From a virus: DNA of 37,259 bases. The notes under the pieces are model-generated. The model searched no databases. It was given only the letters and a program-made list of their open reading frames with translations, and was not told the origin of the DNA. Made by a program: the position numbers and the translations under genes. Location: positions 1 to 37,259 of IMG/VR virus record IMGVR_UViG_3300037200_000153. One strand, written 5' to 3'. The stretch's first letter is position 1. The number at the start of each line of letters is the position of its first letter. This document shows positions 23,948 to 31,969 of this stretch, piece by piece.

Positions 23948-25113
23948 GCGACAGCCTCCCGAATACCGTCACCGCCGATTGAGAAGGCTTTATAAACACC
24001 TTTTTTAACCATATCCCAAACCGTTGAATCGTTGACCTTATATCCGATATACCAGCCGACTTGCCCCAGATCAATCGCAAGAGCATCTTGCAATTGTTTG
24101 GTAAAAACCACAGACTCAACAATCTCGCCTGTTTGCTTACCCCAGTGCAGCTCATGACCTTCACGGTATTGCCTCATAAAGTCATGGGCGGCCTTAACCA
24201 ACATATCCTCATCATCAATAACATCGCCTTGAAGATCCACTACAGGCTTACCGTCTTTTTCTATAACTGAGGCATAGCCATAGACCATTTGTTTTTCTTC
24301 ATTGGACTTTTGTAGGCTAAATTTTAAGACAGGTAAGGGATTATCTAGTTGAACAGTTTTTTTACCCTCTAAGGTTAATGATGACGGTAATGGCTTAACT
24401 TGCTCAGGGTCCAGCATTATTTCAAAATGTGGGATGTCTAATGTAGCGATATCAAAGCTCATCGGGCAATCATAACTCAATGTAATGTGTAGGTTATGAT
24501 CATCAAAGTCCCATGATGCACCTATATTCAACGCTTGCCAAAACTGATCTGCAAGTTTATCATTATTAAAGCATAATGCCAGACATTCTTTGTTCTTACC
24601 TAATCTACGCAAGAAATAATTGCATTGAGGCACGCCGCAATAACTAATACTGCGGGGGGTTAAAATAGTCATATCATTGATTGGTTTATAACCACCAACC
24701 TGCTCTTTTGAATACAAGATTGTGCAATGAAGCTGATCTGCCGGTACGGGGTTTGGGATTTTGAAAGACTGCATCCAGGCTGTTAATAGGTCAGCACTAT
24801 GAGTATTTACAGGACAAGATGAATACATCCCACCGGGGGGCGGGGCGTTTTCTGATCGCTCATCATCATTATCGTTAATCTCAACATCCAACTCCATTGC
24901 TTGAGCCAGCTGTTCTAAGAGGAATATATCACCAGAATTAGATTTGGTATAAACACCGTCCTGGTGGGTATACCCAGCTTTATCTAAGGCATCCCACGCC
25001 GTGATATAGCGTACAGGGGGATAATTAGATCCGCATTCATTAAATGCCTTTCTAAAAATATCACGACCATGTGACGATGGAATTGCAAGCTTAATATTTT
25101 GTGGTAAATCCAT
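23944..25113 (-). CDS. ChaB-like + 2H phosphoesterase + XkdF head protease fusion
   Basis: 389 residues with three segments. Residues 3-57 (IPSSHGRDIFRKAFNECGSN, AWDALDKAGYTHQDGVYTK) match the ChaB domain pattern. Residues 105-240 show two HxT motifs 80 residues apart, LHCTILYS at 128-135 and LHITLSY at 208-214, the active-site hallmark of 2H phosphoesterases, which include RNA 2'-5' ligase/CPDase enzymes and phage Acb1 anti-CBASS nucleases. Residues 262-389 (MVYGYASVIEKDGKPVVDLQ, AIDLGQVGWYIGYKV, KAFSIGGDG) match the XkdF-type prohead protease. It lies between MuF and scaffold, the normal protease position. The leader is AGGAGAGAGTTAATT. The protease call is firm, the 2H call good, and the anti-defence role is an inference. 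Confidence 0.78.
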   Translation of the reverse strand: MDLPQNIKLAIPSSHGRDIFRKAFNECGSNYPPVRYITAWDALDKAGYTHQDGVYTKSNSGDIFLLEQLAQAMELDVEINDNDDERSENAPPPGGMYSSCPVNTHSADLLTAWMQSFKIPNPVPADQLHCTILYSKEQVGGYKPINDMTILTPRSISYCGVPQCNYFLRRLGKNKECLALCFNNDKLADQFWQALNIGASWDFDDHNLHITLSYDCPMSFDIATLDIPHFEIMLDPEQVKPLPSSLTLEGKKTVQLDNPLPVLKFSLQKSNEEKQMVYGYASVIEKDGKPVVDLQGDVIDDEDMLVKAAHDFMRQYREGHELHWGKQTGEIVESVVFTKQLQDALAIDLGQVGWYIGYKVNDSTVWDMVKKGVYKAFSIGGDGIREAVA

Positions 25114-25140
25114 AATTAACTCTCTCCTATTGATATTTTA

Positions 25141-26163
25141 TCACGCCTCGTAGTAGACTGCGCACCTACAGTTACAGACGTCAGCGGGGAGGCCTTCAGG
25201 GTCTCCGGGGTACATTAATTCACCCAATCCTGTTTTAAATGGTTGGTTTATAGGATAACCTCCATTGGAGTTAGATAAAAGCTCAGCCTCAACGTGTGAA
25301 TCCCTTACCCTTTCATCATTAGCGGTCATCCAATATTTTCTAACATCCTTTTCATCAACCAAGCCCTCATCAATCATATCCTTCCACACCTGTTGGTTGG
25401 ACATATTAAGCATTCTGATACTATCTGTTCTGGCAATCGTAGTAGCTCGGTAGCGTAAATATCGCTCTCGGTAACGTTGAACCATCTTGTCAATTGTCGC
25501 CTGAGGAATAGCGTTTTGATTCTGAAAAGCGCTAATAACACTTCTGTCAAACCGACCATCTGCTAAAGCCCTGCTTAAAATTTCATTCTTATCCGTAAGG
25601 GTGAGCTTGGGGTTAGAAAGCATATTTTTATAATTCAGAACGGCTCGCTCTTGAAACGGAGTCAATCCAAACGAATCTTTTAATTCGGTGGTGATAGTCC
25701 TGGCTGCCACCGCCGGGTTCTGGCCCCCTGAGATTTGATTGGTAATAATACCCCTGACATTGGCTTGTAGCTCATTAGAAAGCTTGGCTTTAAAGTTGGT
25801 GACATAATCTTGAAAAGCATCCATTAATTTGGGGTTGGCGACGTCAAACCGAACCTGAACATGTAAACCGTTAGAAAGGGTGGGCACTGAAGGGACGAGA
25901 GTAGCGTTGAATTTACCACCGAGTACATAAATATCCCCCAATTTTTCCCCGTACTCATCGAAGGCGCTATTGACGTTATAGGGCGATACCATTCCCAAGG
26001 CAAGATCTATGCGTCCTTCTGAGATATAGGCGGCCATTTGATCAAAATCTAATTCGGTTTTCAGCTTCTTGATTCCACTCAGAAAGGCACGTGTTAGTTG
26101 TGCGTCAAACTTGTTTAAGAGTTGGCGTATCTGTTCAATCTGAATGGGGGTAAGCTTAGCCAT
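25141..26163 (-). CDS. Minor head protein, Mu gpF / SPP1 gp7-like
   Basis: 340 residues. The C-terminal domain has the Phage_Mu_F signature: RATTIARTDSIRMLNMS at 239-255, MTANDERVRDSH at 279-290, and MYPGDP ... VCNCRCAVYYEA at the end. The Cys and His residues of this domain probably bind metal. Such proteins enter the procapsid with the portal and may be ejected. It is located directly after the portal, as expected. The N-terminal 230 residues are helical. Confidence 0.87.
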   Translation of the reverse strand: MAKLTPIQIEQIRQLLNKFDAQLTRAFLSGIKKLKTELDFDQMAAYISEGRIDLALGMVSPYNVNSAFDEYGEKLGDIYVLGGKFNATLVPSVPTLSNGLHVQVRFDVANPKLMDAFQDYVTNFKAKLSNELQANVRGIITNQISGGQNPAVAARTITTELKDSFGLTPFQERAVLNYKNMLSNPKLTLTDKNEILSRALADGRFDRSVISAFQNQNAIPQATIDKMVQRYRERYLRYRATTIARTDSIRMLNMSNQQVWKDMIDEGLVDEKDVRKYWMTANDERVRDSHVEAELLSNSNGGYPINQPFKTGLGELMYPGDPEGLPADVCNCRCAVYYEA

Positions 26164-26211
26164 TACTTATTAATAAACCTATGGCATTAAAAGCAAAAAT
26201 GGCTGATTTCA

Positions 26212-27627
26212 TTAAAGGGTCACAGGGCCGTCATCCCCTACTGAGTCTGGCGTGACCTGGTAAGGGGACATATTTTCACCTGTGGGAATATCTGCGGCAT
26301 CCAACAAATAATCAATAGCCTCTGTATTATCCCCAAAAATGATGCCTGCTGAGGCCAATTGCTGGACAAAGAGACCCAACTGCGTCAAGTCTGGAGGCGC
26401 TATCTGGCCCGGCTTGAGCTTTGGCATTGTTTCAGGAGAGAATCCGTTTAGCCTCCAAAGGGTTGGGATTAAACCCCGGTTGATAACAGCCGCAATATTA
26501 TTAAGATAGCCTTCTATCGAGCGCAAGAATAAATCTGTTTTTGACTTAGACAGGGCGAACGATCCTCTAGAGTTGGACCCTAGAATCAAGAAGTCAGCCA
26601 ACACTGTCCTGGCAATGGCAGAGCTGTAACGGTTGATAATAACGTTTGTATCAATATGGCGGCTCCCTTGTGCAGATATTAATTTAATATCCACCATCGG
26701 AATATTGGTTGGCTTCCCCATCCCATCCATATAAGTGTTGGATGGGATGATAAGGGCGGCTTGTTCGTTAAATTTCATATCACGGGCAACCTTTTGGTAA
26801 GCTGCATAAACCGCTTGCTGCTGTGGATCTTGGCTATTCATAATCTCAGATGGTAATGTAATAATTGGCATCCCGGCCAACTCCCGCTCAATGGCGATAG
26901 ACTCGACAATCTGTAGGTTCTTCTTATAGTAATAACTAACATAAGCATTCCTGAGAAGGCTGTACCCCTCAGGGTTGTTTTTCCGGGACTTAGTACGGAA
27001 AAGTAAAGCCTTGTCAATCGGGATAAATCGGGTTACACCTCCCTGAGGAGGCAACTGCCAGAAACCCAACACGTCGCCCGCATCTGACATTTCCCATCGG
27101 ATTAAGGTTTCTTGCGCTCTGGGGGCTAGTTTTCTGATGCCTATCTTACCATCTGAGAATCGACTGACATTCTCTAAGTTGGGGCAGTATAGACCGTCCC
27201 TGCGTTTATAAACGGTCTCGAAATAGGCAAACCCAAATGTTAAATAGGTCAATACCTCGCAAATGAAATCCTCAAAGGTGTGATCCATATCCGCCAGGCA
27301 TTCTTCAAAAAACTGAGCGCCCTTTTTTGCTTCGGATGCTGAGCCTGATTTTGATGGTTCTACATTCCAGTCGGCGGCTCTGAGCATGCTTTCAATCGCT
27401 GTTAGAACAGCCCCGATAACATCATCGTTATCGCACATTTCTCTAAATATCCGGCGACCTCTTATTCCTTGAAGCTCAGTTAAAAATTCTTCGTAAACAT
27501 ACCCGGAGGCGACTCTGACACCCGACACCCCCAGTTCATCAGAGGGCTTAACCTGGCCTGGTGTTGGAAGCTGGACGATGGTTGCATCGTCTTGTCTAAC
27601 ACTTCTAAAAAAATCAAAAACTCCCAT
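26212..27627 (-). CDS. Portal protein, DUF935 / Mu gp29-like
   Basis: 471 residues, close to the usual length of DUF935 portals. Typical elements are MCDNDDVIGAVLTAIESMLR, AADWNVEP, FEDFICEVLTYLTFGFAYFE, and a later FALSKSKTDLFLRSIEGYLN. The portal forms the dodecameric DNA channel at one capsid vertex and binds terminase. It is flanked by large terminase and MuF, the usual order. The C-terminus is short and flexible. Confidence 0.9.
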   Translation of the reverse strand: MGVFDFFRSVRQDDATIVQLPTPGQVKPSDELGVSGVRVASGYVYEEFLTELQGIRGRRIFREMCDNDDVIGAVLTAIESMLRAADWNVEPSKSGSASEAKKGAQFFEECLADMDHTFEDFICEVLTYLTFGFAYFETVYKRRDGLYCPNLENVSRFSDGKIGIRKLAPRAQETLIRWEMSDAGDVLGFWQLPPQGGVTRFIPIDKALLFRTKSRKNNPEGYSLLRNAYVSYYYKKNLQIVESIAIERELAGMPIITLPSEIMNSQDPQQQAVYAAYQKVARDMKFNEQAALIIPSNTYMDGMGKPTNIPMVDIKLISAQGSRHIDTNVIINRYSSAIARTVLADFLILGSNSRGSFALSKSKTDLFLRSIEGYLNNIAAVINRGLIPTLWRLNGFSPETMPKLKPGQIAPPDLTQLGLFVQQLASAGIIFGDNTEAIDYLLDAADIPTGENMSPYQVTPDSVGDDGPVTL

Positions 27628-27642
27628 AATAAAAATTATAAC

Positions 27643-29097
27643 CTATCGGTAAGGATTGTGGGTGATACCTTGATTGTGACGAAATGATTCAAATGAACTT
27701 ATAAATGCCGGAGTTGTTTGTACGTTTACAAATGGATCGTTGGCTGAGAATGCCGCACAAATATTGGTGGGAGTGGTTATTGCGTCGTTAAGGTTTAAGC
27801 GACGGGAGAGAGCCTGGGACATGGCGTCTGTGTCGTCGTCATGCCTTACGGCGGGGAAAGCGCACCATTGGTCTATTGTATCTCTAGTCCATTCTTGATT
27901 AGCTTTAACGAATACTTTTCCAGCCTCAAAAAGAGTTGAAACAAAATTAACACGCTCTATTTTAGAGGATGCTTCATTCTTTCCTGGCATCATTGCAATT
28001 ACTGGCATTATTGATGCGGCTTTAAAGTCCTGTATAAGCTGCTGACCACTGCTTTTATCTTCTATTAGTACCTCTCTGGCTGGATATAAGGCATATAAAG
28101 ATTCAACTTTTTGTTTAAGAATTGGATACGGTACCTTCCCCCGCCAACTGAAAGTAAGATAATACCCATTGGCGCAACAGGCCCATAGTTGAGCGACACT
28201 GAAATCTGACTCCTGTTTTTCCTTGATAGCACTATCTATAGACCACCAATAATATTTAACTTCTGGAAGTTCCGTGTAGAGCTGTATCCACTCTTTTTTA
28301 ATAATTCCACCCTGTTCAGAGATGAGCCAATTTCCCGACAGTAGGCGCTCCCGCTCAATCAGAGGTAAGGCTAAAAGCTTTGCCCTATAACCTGGATCTT
28401 TTTCCATAAGTATCTTATTGTCAGCCAGCATGGCACTTATGAAAGTAAAGCTTATTGGCGGTATATCAGGGTGCGCTTCTCTAGCTTCAGCCTCACTGTC
28501 AAACCATATAAAATCTTCATTTAATACAACAAACCAACGAATAACTCCTGATCGCTCTGAAATAGGCAGTCCTGTATCAGGGTCGATCCACCAATCAATA
28601 ATCTCCTTAACCCAAGATCCACTATCAGGATTGCAGGTTGCTCGCATATAGGGCTTAACGCCACAGGTTGATCGATTTCTGGACATCAGATACATAAACT
28701 GCTTTTTGGTAAAATGTACCAGCTCATCAAAAATTATGAGGGGGTATTCTCCCCCTTGGTGATCGTAGCAGTTACTCTCATGCTCGAGGTGCTGGAACTT
28801 AATTTTTGCACCAGATGGGAACCTCCAGAGAAATTTATGCTCAATAGCCTTTGCCCCAAGCTGTGGATAGATAGATGATGAGGCGTCCCATAAGCCACCA
28901 GGGGCTGAAATCATAGTGCCTACCCTACGAAACACAATTGCAGAGAAGTTCGGATTCGCTACATTCCTTAAACACTCTAGCAGAATGGCGAAAGTTTTGC
29001 CACTACCTGCTGATCCCCCATATAGCACGATATTTGCCGAATTCTCTAAAAATTTCTGTTGTGGGCCTTGTTGAGCAACTATATCATTAAATGGCAT
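27643..29097 (-). CDS. terL: Terminase large subunit
   Basis: 484 residues. ATPase: Walker A GGSAGSGKT at 27-35 and Walker B LIIFDE at 120-125. Nuclease (RNase H-like): Asp288 in SIDSAIK, Glu346/Asp347 in LIEDKSSGQQL and Asp421-424 in HDDDTDAMSQAL form the expected acidic cluster. The motor packages DNA into the procapsid and cuts it. Both active sites look intact. It precedes the portal gene with a 15-base gap. Packaging mode cannot be told from sequence alone. Confidence 0.93.
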   Translation of the reverse strand: MPFNDIVAQQGPQQKFLENSANIVLYGGSAGSGKTFAILLECLRNVANPNFSAIVFRRVGTMISAPGGLWDASSSIYPQLGAKAIEHKFLWRFPSGAKIKFQHLEHESNCYDHQGGEYPLIIFDELVHFTKKQFMYLMSRNRSTCGVKPYMRATCNPDSGSWVKEIIDWWIDPDTGLPISERSGVIRWFVVLNEDFIWFDSEAEAREAHPDIPPISFTFISAMLADNKILMEKDPGYRAKLLALPLIERERLLSGNWLISEQGGIIKKEWIQLYTELPEVKYYWWSIDSAIKEKQESDFSVAQLWACCANGYYLTFSWRGKVPYPILKQKVESLYALYPAREVLIEDKSSGQQLIQDFKAASIMPVIAMMPGKNEASSKIERVNFVSTLFEAGKVFVKANQEWTRDTIDQWCAFPAVRHDDDTDAMSQALSRRLNLNDAITTPTNICAAFSANDPFVNVQTTPAFISSFESFRHNQGITHNPYR

Positions 29098-29120
29098 AAT
29101 ATTTAAAACTCGTCTGGTGG

Positions 29121-29429
29121 CTAACCCTCATAAAAAGTCAAATACGTACTCGTGGCGCTTGAGATGGCATAAGTGGAACACTGAGGGCATGTAGTTCCCG
29201 TCGAAAACGTGAATGATGTTCCGGCGGCAATATTAAAACAAGTAGAGTTGGCGACAGCGGCGCTATTGAAAGCAATATATATAGTCGCAGATGCATGAGT
29301 GTTGGTTACGGTAAAACTACGTCTCAAAGGATTGGCGGCCAACGCCATAATACTGACCGTCGATACCCGTTTACTGGTTAGTGTCGGTGTATTAAAACTT
29401 TGTCGCTCTCTATTGCCTGCTGAAACCAT
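29121..29429 (-). CDS. Small beta-rich protein, 102 aa
   Basis: 102 residues, rich in Ser, Thr, Ala and Asn. It contains ANPLRRSFTVTNTHASATIY and AGTSFTFSTGTTCPQCSTYA, a beta-strand pattern found in small virion proteins of other phages where 'NP.R.s..v.N.s...vyv...' recurs. Three Cys are present, two in CPQC. A minor virion or packaging accessory protein is possible. It sits between the terminase accessory genes and terL. Confidence 0.5.
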   Translation of the reverse strand: MVSAGNRERQSFNTPTLTSKRVSTVSIMALAANPLRRSFTVTNTHASATIYIAFNSAAVANSTCFNIAAGTSFTFSTGTTCPQCSTYAISSATSTYLTFYEG

Positions 29430-29438
29430 TTTAGTCTC

Positions 29439-29621
29439 CTATACTATTTTTAAATGACACTCTTTCTTTTTATAAAATCCGCAATTTTGAACAGTCATCT
29501 CTCCATCTAATAATAACACACCGAGGGCCAACCCCTCCATTACAGGACATGTTAGCTGATGTTGACACATCCAACACTGATCGTCTTTCTCGATGTGGAT
29601 TGCGCCTTCGTGTTCGTACAC
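29439..29621 (-). CDS. Small Cys-rich protein, 60 aa
   Basis: 60 residues with five cysteines: CWMC at 16-19, then C25, C47 and C55. The spacing could form a small zinc site or a redox/iron site. It starts immediately after the stop of the HTH-metallophosphoesterase and runs up to the next gene, so it belongs to the terminase operon. The family is not recognised. Confidence 0.5.
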   Translation of the reverse strand: MYEHEGAIHIEKDDQCWMCQHQLTCPVMEGLALGVLLLDGEMTVQNCGFYKKKECHLKIV

Positions 29622-31214
29622 TTATAATCTCCATCGGCCATTAATAATATAAATCAAGGTTCTTTTGCCATTAGGGTAGATAATGCAATGACAATGCATC
29701 CATGAGCTGTAACCTTGATTATATTCCAGTTTAAGCAAACTTGAAGTGCCGACACGATACGCCCCCTTTTCAATCTTGGGCGAATGCCCATGACCCGTCA
29801 CCGATTTACGACCGCTGCGGGCAAACGCCTGGACGCTCCCCCTAGCCCCATTTATCCCAATATCCCCGTGTTGGGATAAGTCGATATCAAACAATTCAAC
29901 CTTATCGTCACGCTTATGAAAGATCGTATTATTGGGATTAACAATACGAGGCATCACATATAATGCAAGCGGATTGGGGATTGCTGCACCTGAAGGGGTC
30001 ATGGTAGTATTACTCAATACCTCAACCATTAACTTGTGATAAATAAGTGCATTTTCAGGATCTTGTTTAGGGTCTGCGGATTGGAGCCATTTCGTTAATG
30101 CTAAATTATGATTACTCTCAATATAATGATAAGTTGCCGTTGAGTCAGACCAGATTTTGTTATGGCAAGCCACCAGTCTATCCAACTCCCGCTGGACATT
30201 ATGAGCCCCAGCTTGATGCTTGGCGTAACGAACCAACTGATTATCCTTATGGTGATGATTCGCAGAATAAAAATCCAGAGCGTCGTGAATATAGTGATGC
30301 TCCGGGCGGCAGATTGACGTTATTGATGTAGGAGATTCCCATGTGGCATCCCGTACCTGTTGGTCCATGGAGTCGATATGACTATCACCGTACACTATTC
30401 CTGAAGCCCGGTGGCCAGAATCGGGAGGCTGTGCTGGTTGATATAACGTGTCGAGATCGTAAAATGAACCGTCTTGTGTGGGACTTAACTGCCGCACATA
30501 AAACTCCCCCTGATCCCCCAACTCAACCAACAATGCCCCTAATGAATGATGGAACTTAGCCAATGCACCCTGTTTTGAAGATGAATAGTTCTCTACTGAG
30601 ACGGAGCCTGTGGTCAATAACATTCGTGGATGCTCGTGGTGCGGTGTGGGAATCACCTCCATTGCAACCTGATGGTGCCCAAATATTGCTGACTTGTTAC
30701 CAGCCACGGGACCGATACCTGAAAGTGGGTTCAATGCGGTTGCGGCAATGTTAAAACCCCCCATCAGCATAAGTCGGGGACAGAGCTCAATATCAGAATT
30801 AACATAGAATTGATGAAGCTCAGAAGGCCATTGAACCGTGTATTGATCCGTAGGGCAATACGCATTGACATTTTTATAGCGAATGGGCAACACGACCAAC
30901 TGACACTGGTTGTGTTGGCAGTAACTCAGGAGGCTATTTAGAAACGCCGTGTGTACCTGCGTATTATTTTGAGCGCAGGTTATTACAAAGCGCTGGGAGT
31001 GTGGGTTGAGATGGTTGTTTGGCGGTTCATCTGTAGGGGTTGGTATTAAAAATTTCTCAGGTTTATTAAACCAGTCCCACACGGTCGTTTTAGCAACTCC
31101 AAGGGCTTTGGCGGCCTTAAGAAGATTATTATCAGCATCTTTAGCAGTTTGGATTATTTGCTCTGTTGTAAACTTATTCCTGATAGACCCCTTCCGAAAC
31201 GTGTTTCCACTCAT
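29622..31214 (-). CDS. HTH + calcineurin-like metallophosphoesterase, 530 aa
   Basis: 530 residues. Residues 16-50 (TEQIIQTAKDADNNLLKAAK, VAKTTVWDWFN) form a helix-turn-helix like that of small terminases and Fis/resolvase-type DNA binders. Residues 273-480 contain the metallophosphoesterase motifs in order: GDSHID (276-281), SNHN (367-370, the NH of GNH[D/E]), HGD (449-451) and GHGHSP (474-479, the GH.H motif). The region 72-260 is unassigned and contains HHEHP and other His-rich stretches. It lies between small and large terminase genes, so it may act on DNA during packaging, host DNA degradation or regulation. Substrate is unknown. Confidence 0.72.
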   Translation of the reverse strand: MSGNTFRKGSIRNKFTTEQIIQTAKDADNNLLKAAKALGVAKTTVWDWFNKPEKFLIPTPTDEPPNNHLNPHSQRFVITCAQNNTQVHTAFLNSLLSYCQHNQCQLVVLPIRYKNVNAYCPTDQYTVQWPSELHQFYVNSDIELCPRLMLMGGFNIAATALNPLSGIGPVAGNKSAIFGHHQVAMEVIPTPHHEHPRMLLTTGSVSVENYSSSKQGALAKFHHSLGALLVELGDQGEFYVRQLSPTQDGSFYDLDTLYQPAQPPDSGHRASGIVYGDSHIDSMDQQVRDATWESPTSITSICRPEHHYIHDALDFYSANHHHKDNQLVRYAKHQAGAHNVQRELDRLVACHNKIWSDSTATYHYIESNHNLALTKWLQSADPKQDPENALIYHKLMVEVLSNTTMTPSGAAIPNPLALYVMPRIVNPNNTIFHKRDDKVELFDIDLSQHGDIGINGARGSVQAFARSGRKSVTGHGHSPKIEKGAYRVGTSSLLKLEYNQGYSSWMHCHCIIYPNGKRTLIYIINGRWRL

Positions 31215-31263
31215 TCGGAATCATCCTACATTACCAACCTACTTATATTATATATTGCCTTTT

Positions 31264-31770
31264 TTAAATTGAGTCGGTAGAATTAAATTGAACACCAACA
31301 TCACTGCCATCCTCATCAAGAAGCTCTCCCTCAATCGGGAGGGCTTCTTTAGATTCCAGTAATAATTGCTCCTGGGTAACAAGGGGGGTAAATCCATTCA
31401 CCACGGATTCATATCCGTTTGATGGGAGAAGAACTCTGACCTGGTGTTGAATAGTAGCGTTAGCATCTATCTGAACCTGCTGCTTATCATGCCATTGGAA
31501 TAATTGAGCCATAAATAATTTATACGTCTGCTCTCTGAATACCTTAGTTTTGCCGTTTAACCCAGCCAATCCATAGCGCTCCCATTGAGCCAAGCATGCC
31601 GCTTCACCAATCTCCCTGGCTTCTTGAAGCTCAGGGTGTTCCTTACACCATTTGTTGAGCGTACTAACCGACACCTTGATGACGCCTGCAAACGTATTAT
31701 ACATTTGCCCGACAGCCATGTGTTGGATGAGCATATCTGGGAAATCGTCGCTGTAAAAAACCTTATTCAT
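31264..31770 (-). CDS. terS: Terminase small subunit
   Basis: I choose ATG 31770 (MNKVFYSDDFPD), 168 residues. In-frame starts at 31779 and 31836 exist; the latter overlaps the divergent gene. Residues ~15-60 hold a helix-turn-helix, FAGVIKVSVSTLNKWCKEHP, followed by the ELQEAREIGEAACLAQWERY helix, a pattern common in phage small terminases. The C-terminal region is acidic and flexible. It recognises packaging sites and feeds DNA to TerL. No Shine-Dalgarno precedes the start; a TATAAT lies 7 bases upstream, so the mRNA may be leaderless. Confidence 0.75.
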   Translation of the reverse strand: MNKVFYSDDFPDMLIQHMAVGQMYNTFAGVIKVSVSTLNKWCKEHPELQEAREIGEAACLAQWERYGLAGLNGKTKVFREQTYKLFMAQLFQWHDKQQVQIDANATIQHQVRVLLPSNGYESVVNGFTPLVTQEQLLLESKEALPIEGELLDEDGSDVGVQFNSTDSI

Positions 31771-31777
31771 AAATATC

Positions 31778-31787
31778 ATTATATAAT
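31778..31787. promoter_or_regulatory. Palindromic bidirectional -10 element
   Basis: The ten bases ATTATATAAT are a perfect palindrome, so TATAAT occurs on both strands (31778-31783 minus, 31782-31787 plus). It lies between the divergent terminase operon and the plus-strand gene block. On the minus strand a TTGGAT at spacing 18 is a weak -35; on the plus strand no good -35 is seen. It fits the idea of a bidirectional promoter with a shared -10. Confidence 0.5.
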
Positions 31788-31807
31788 AATCTTTGGAGGT
31801 AATCCAA

Positions 31808-31969
31808 ATGTTTACAGTGAGCGCTATCGATCTCAAAACAAATAGTTGTTTCCAGCAAGGTATCTTGGCCGATTCTATGGAAAACGCCTTGCGAGTCTTT
31901 AGAGATAAATTTCCTCATTGTGAGATTATAAACTTGGCCCGTGACAATATGAAAGGTCTATATGATTGA
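31808..31969 (+). CDS. Small hypothetical protein, 53 aa
   Basis: 53 residues starting MFTVSAIDLKTNSCFQQGIL. The Shine-Dalgarno TTTGGAGG at 31791-31798 is strong. The stop overlaps the TTG start of the DUF1003 gene (TTGA). The sequence (MENALRVFRDKFPHCEIINL) suggests a small alpha/beta domain. The family is unknown. Confidence 0.65.
   Translation: MFTVSAIDLKTNSCFQQGILADSMENALRVFRDKFPHCEIINLARDNMKGLYD

Noticed and set aside
30098-30754. Several plus-strand ORFs inside the metallophosphoesterase gene
   Set aside because: The minus-strand gene has an intact 530-codon frame with ordered motifs; the others are short, Pro-rich shadows.
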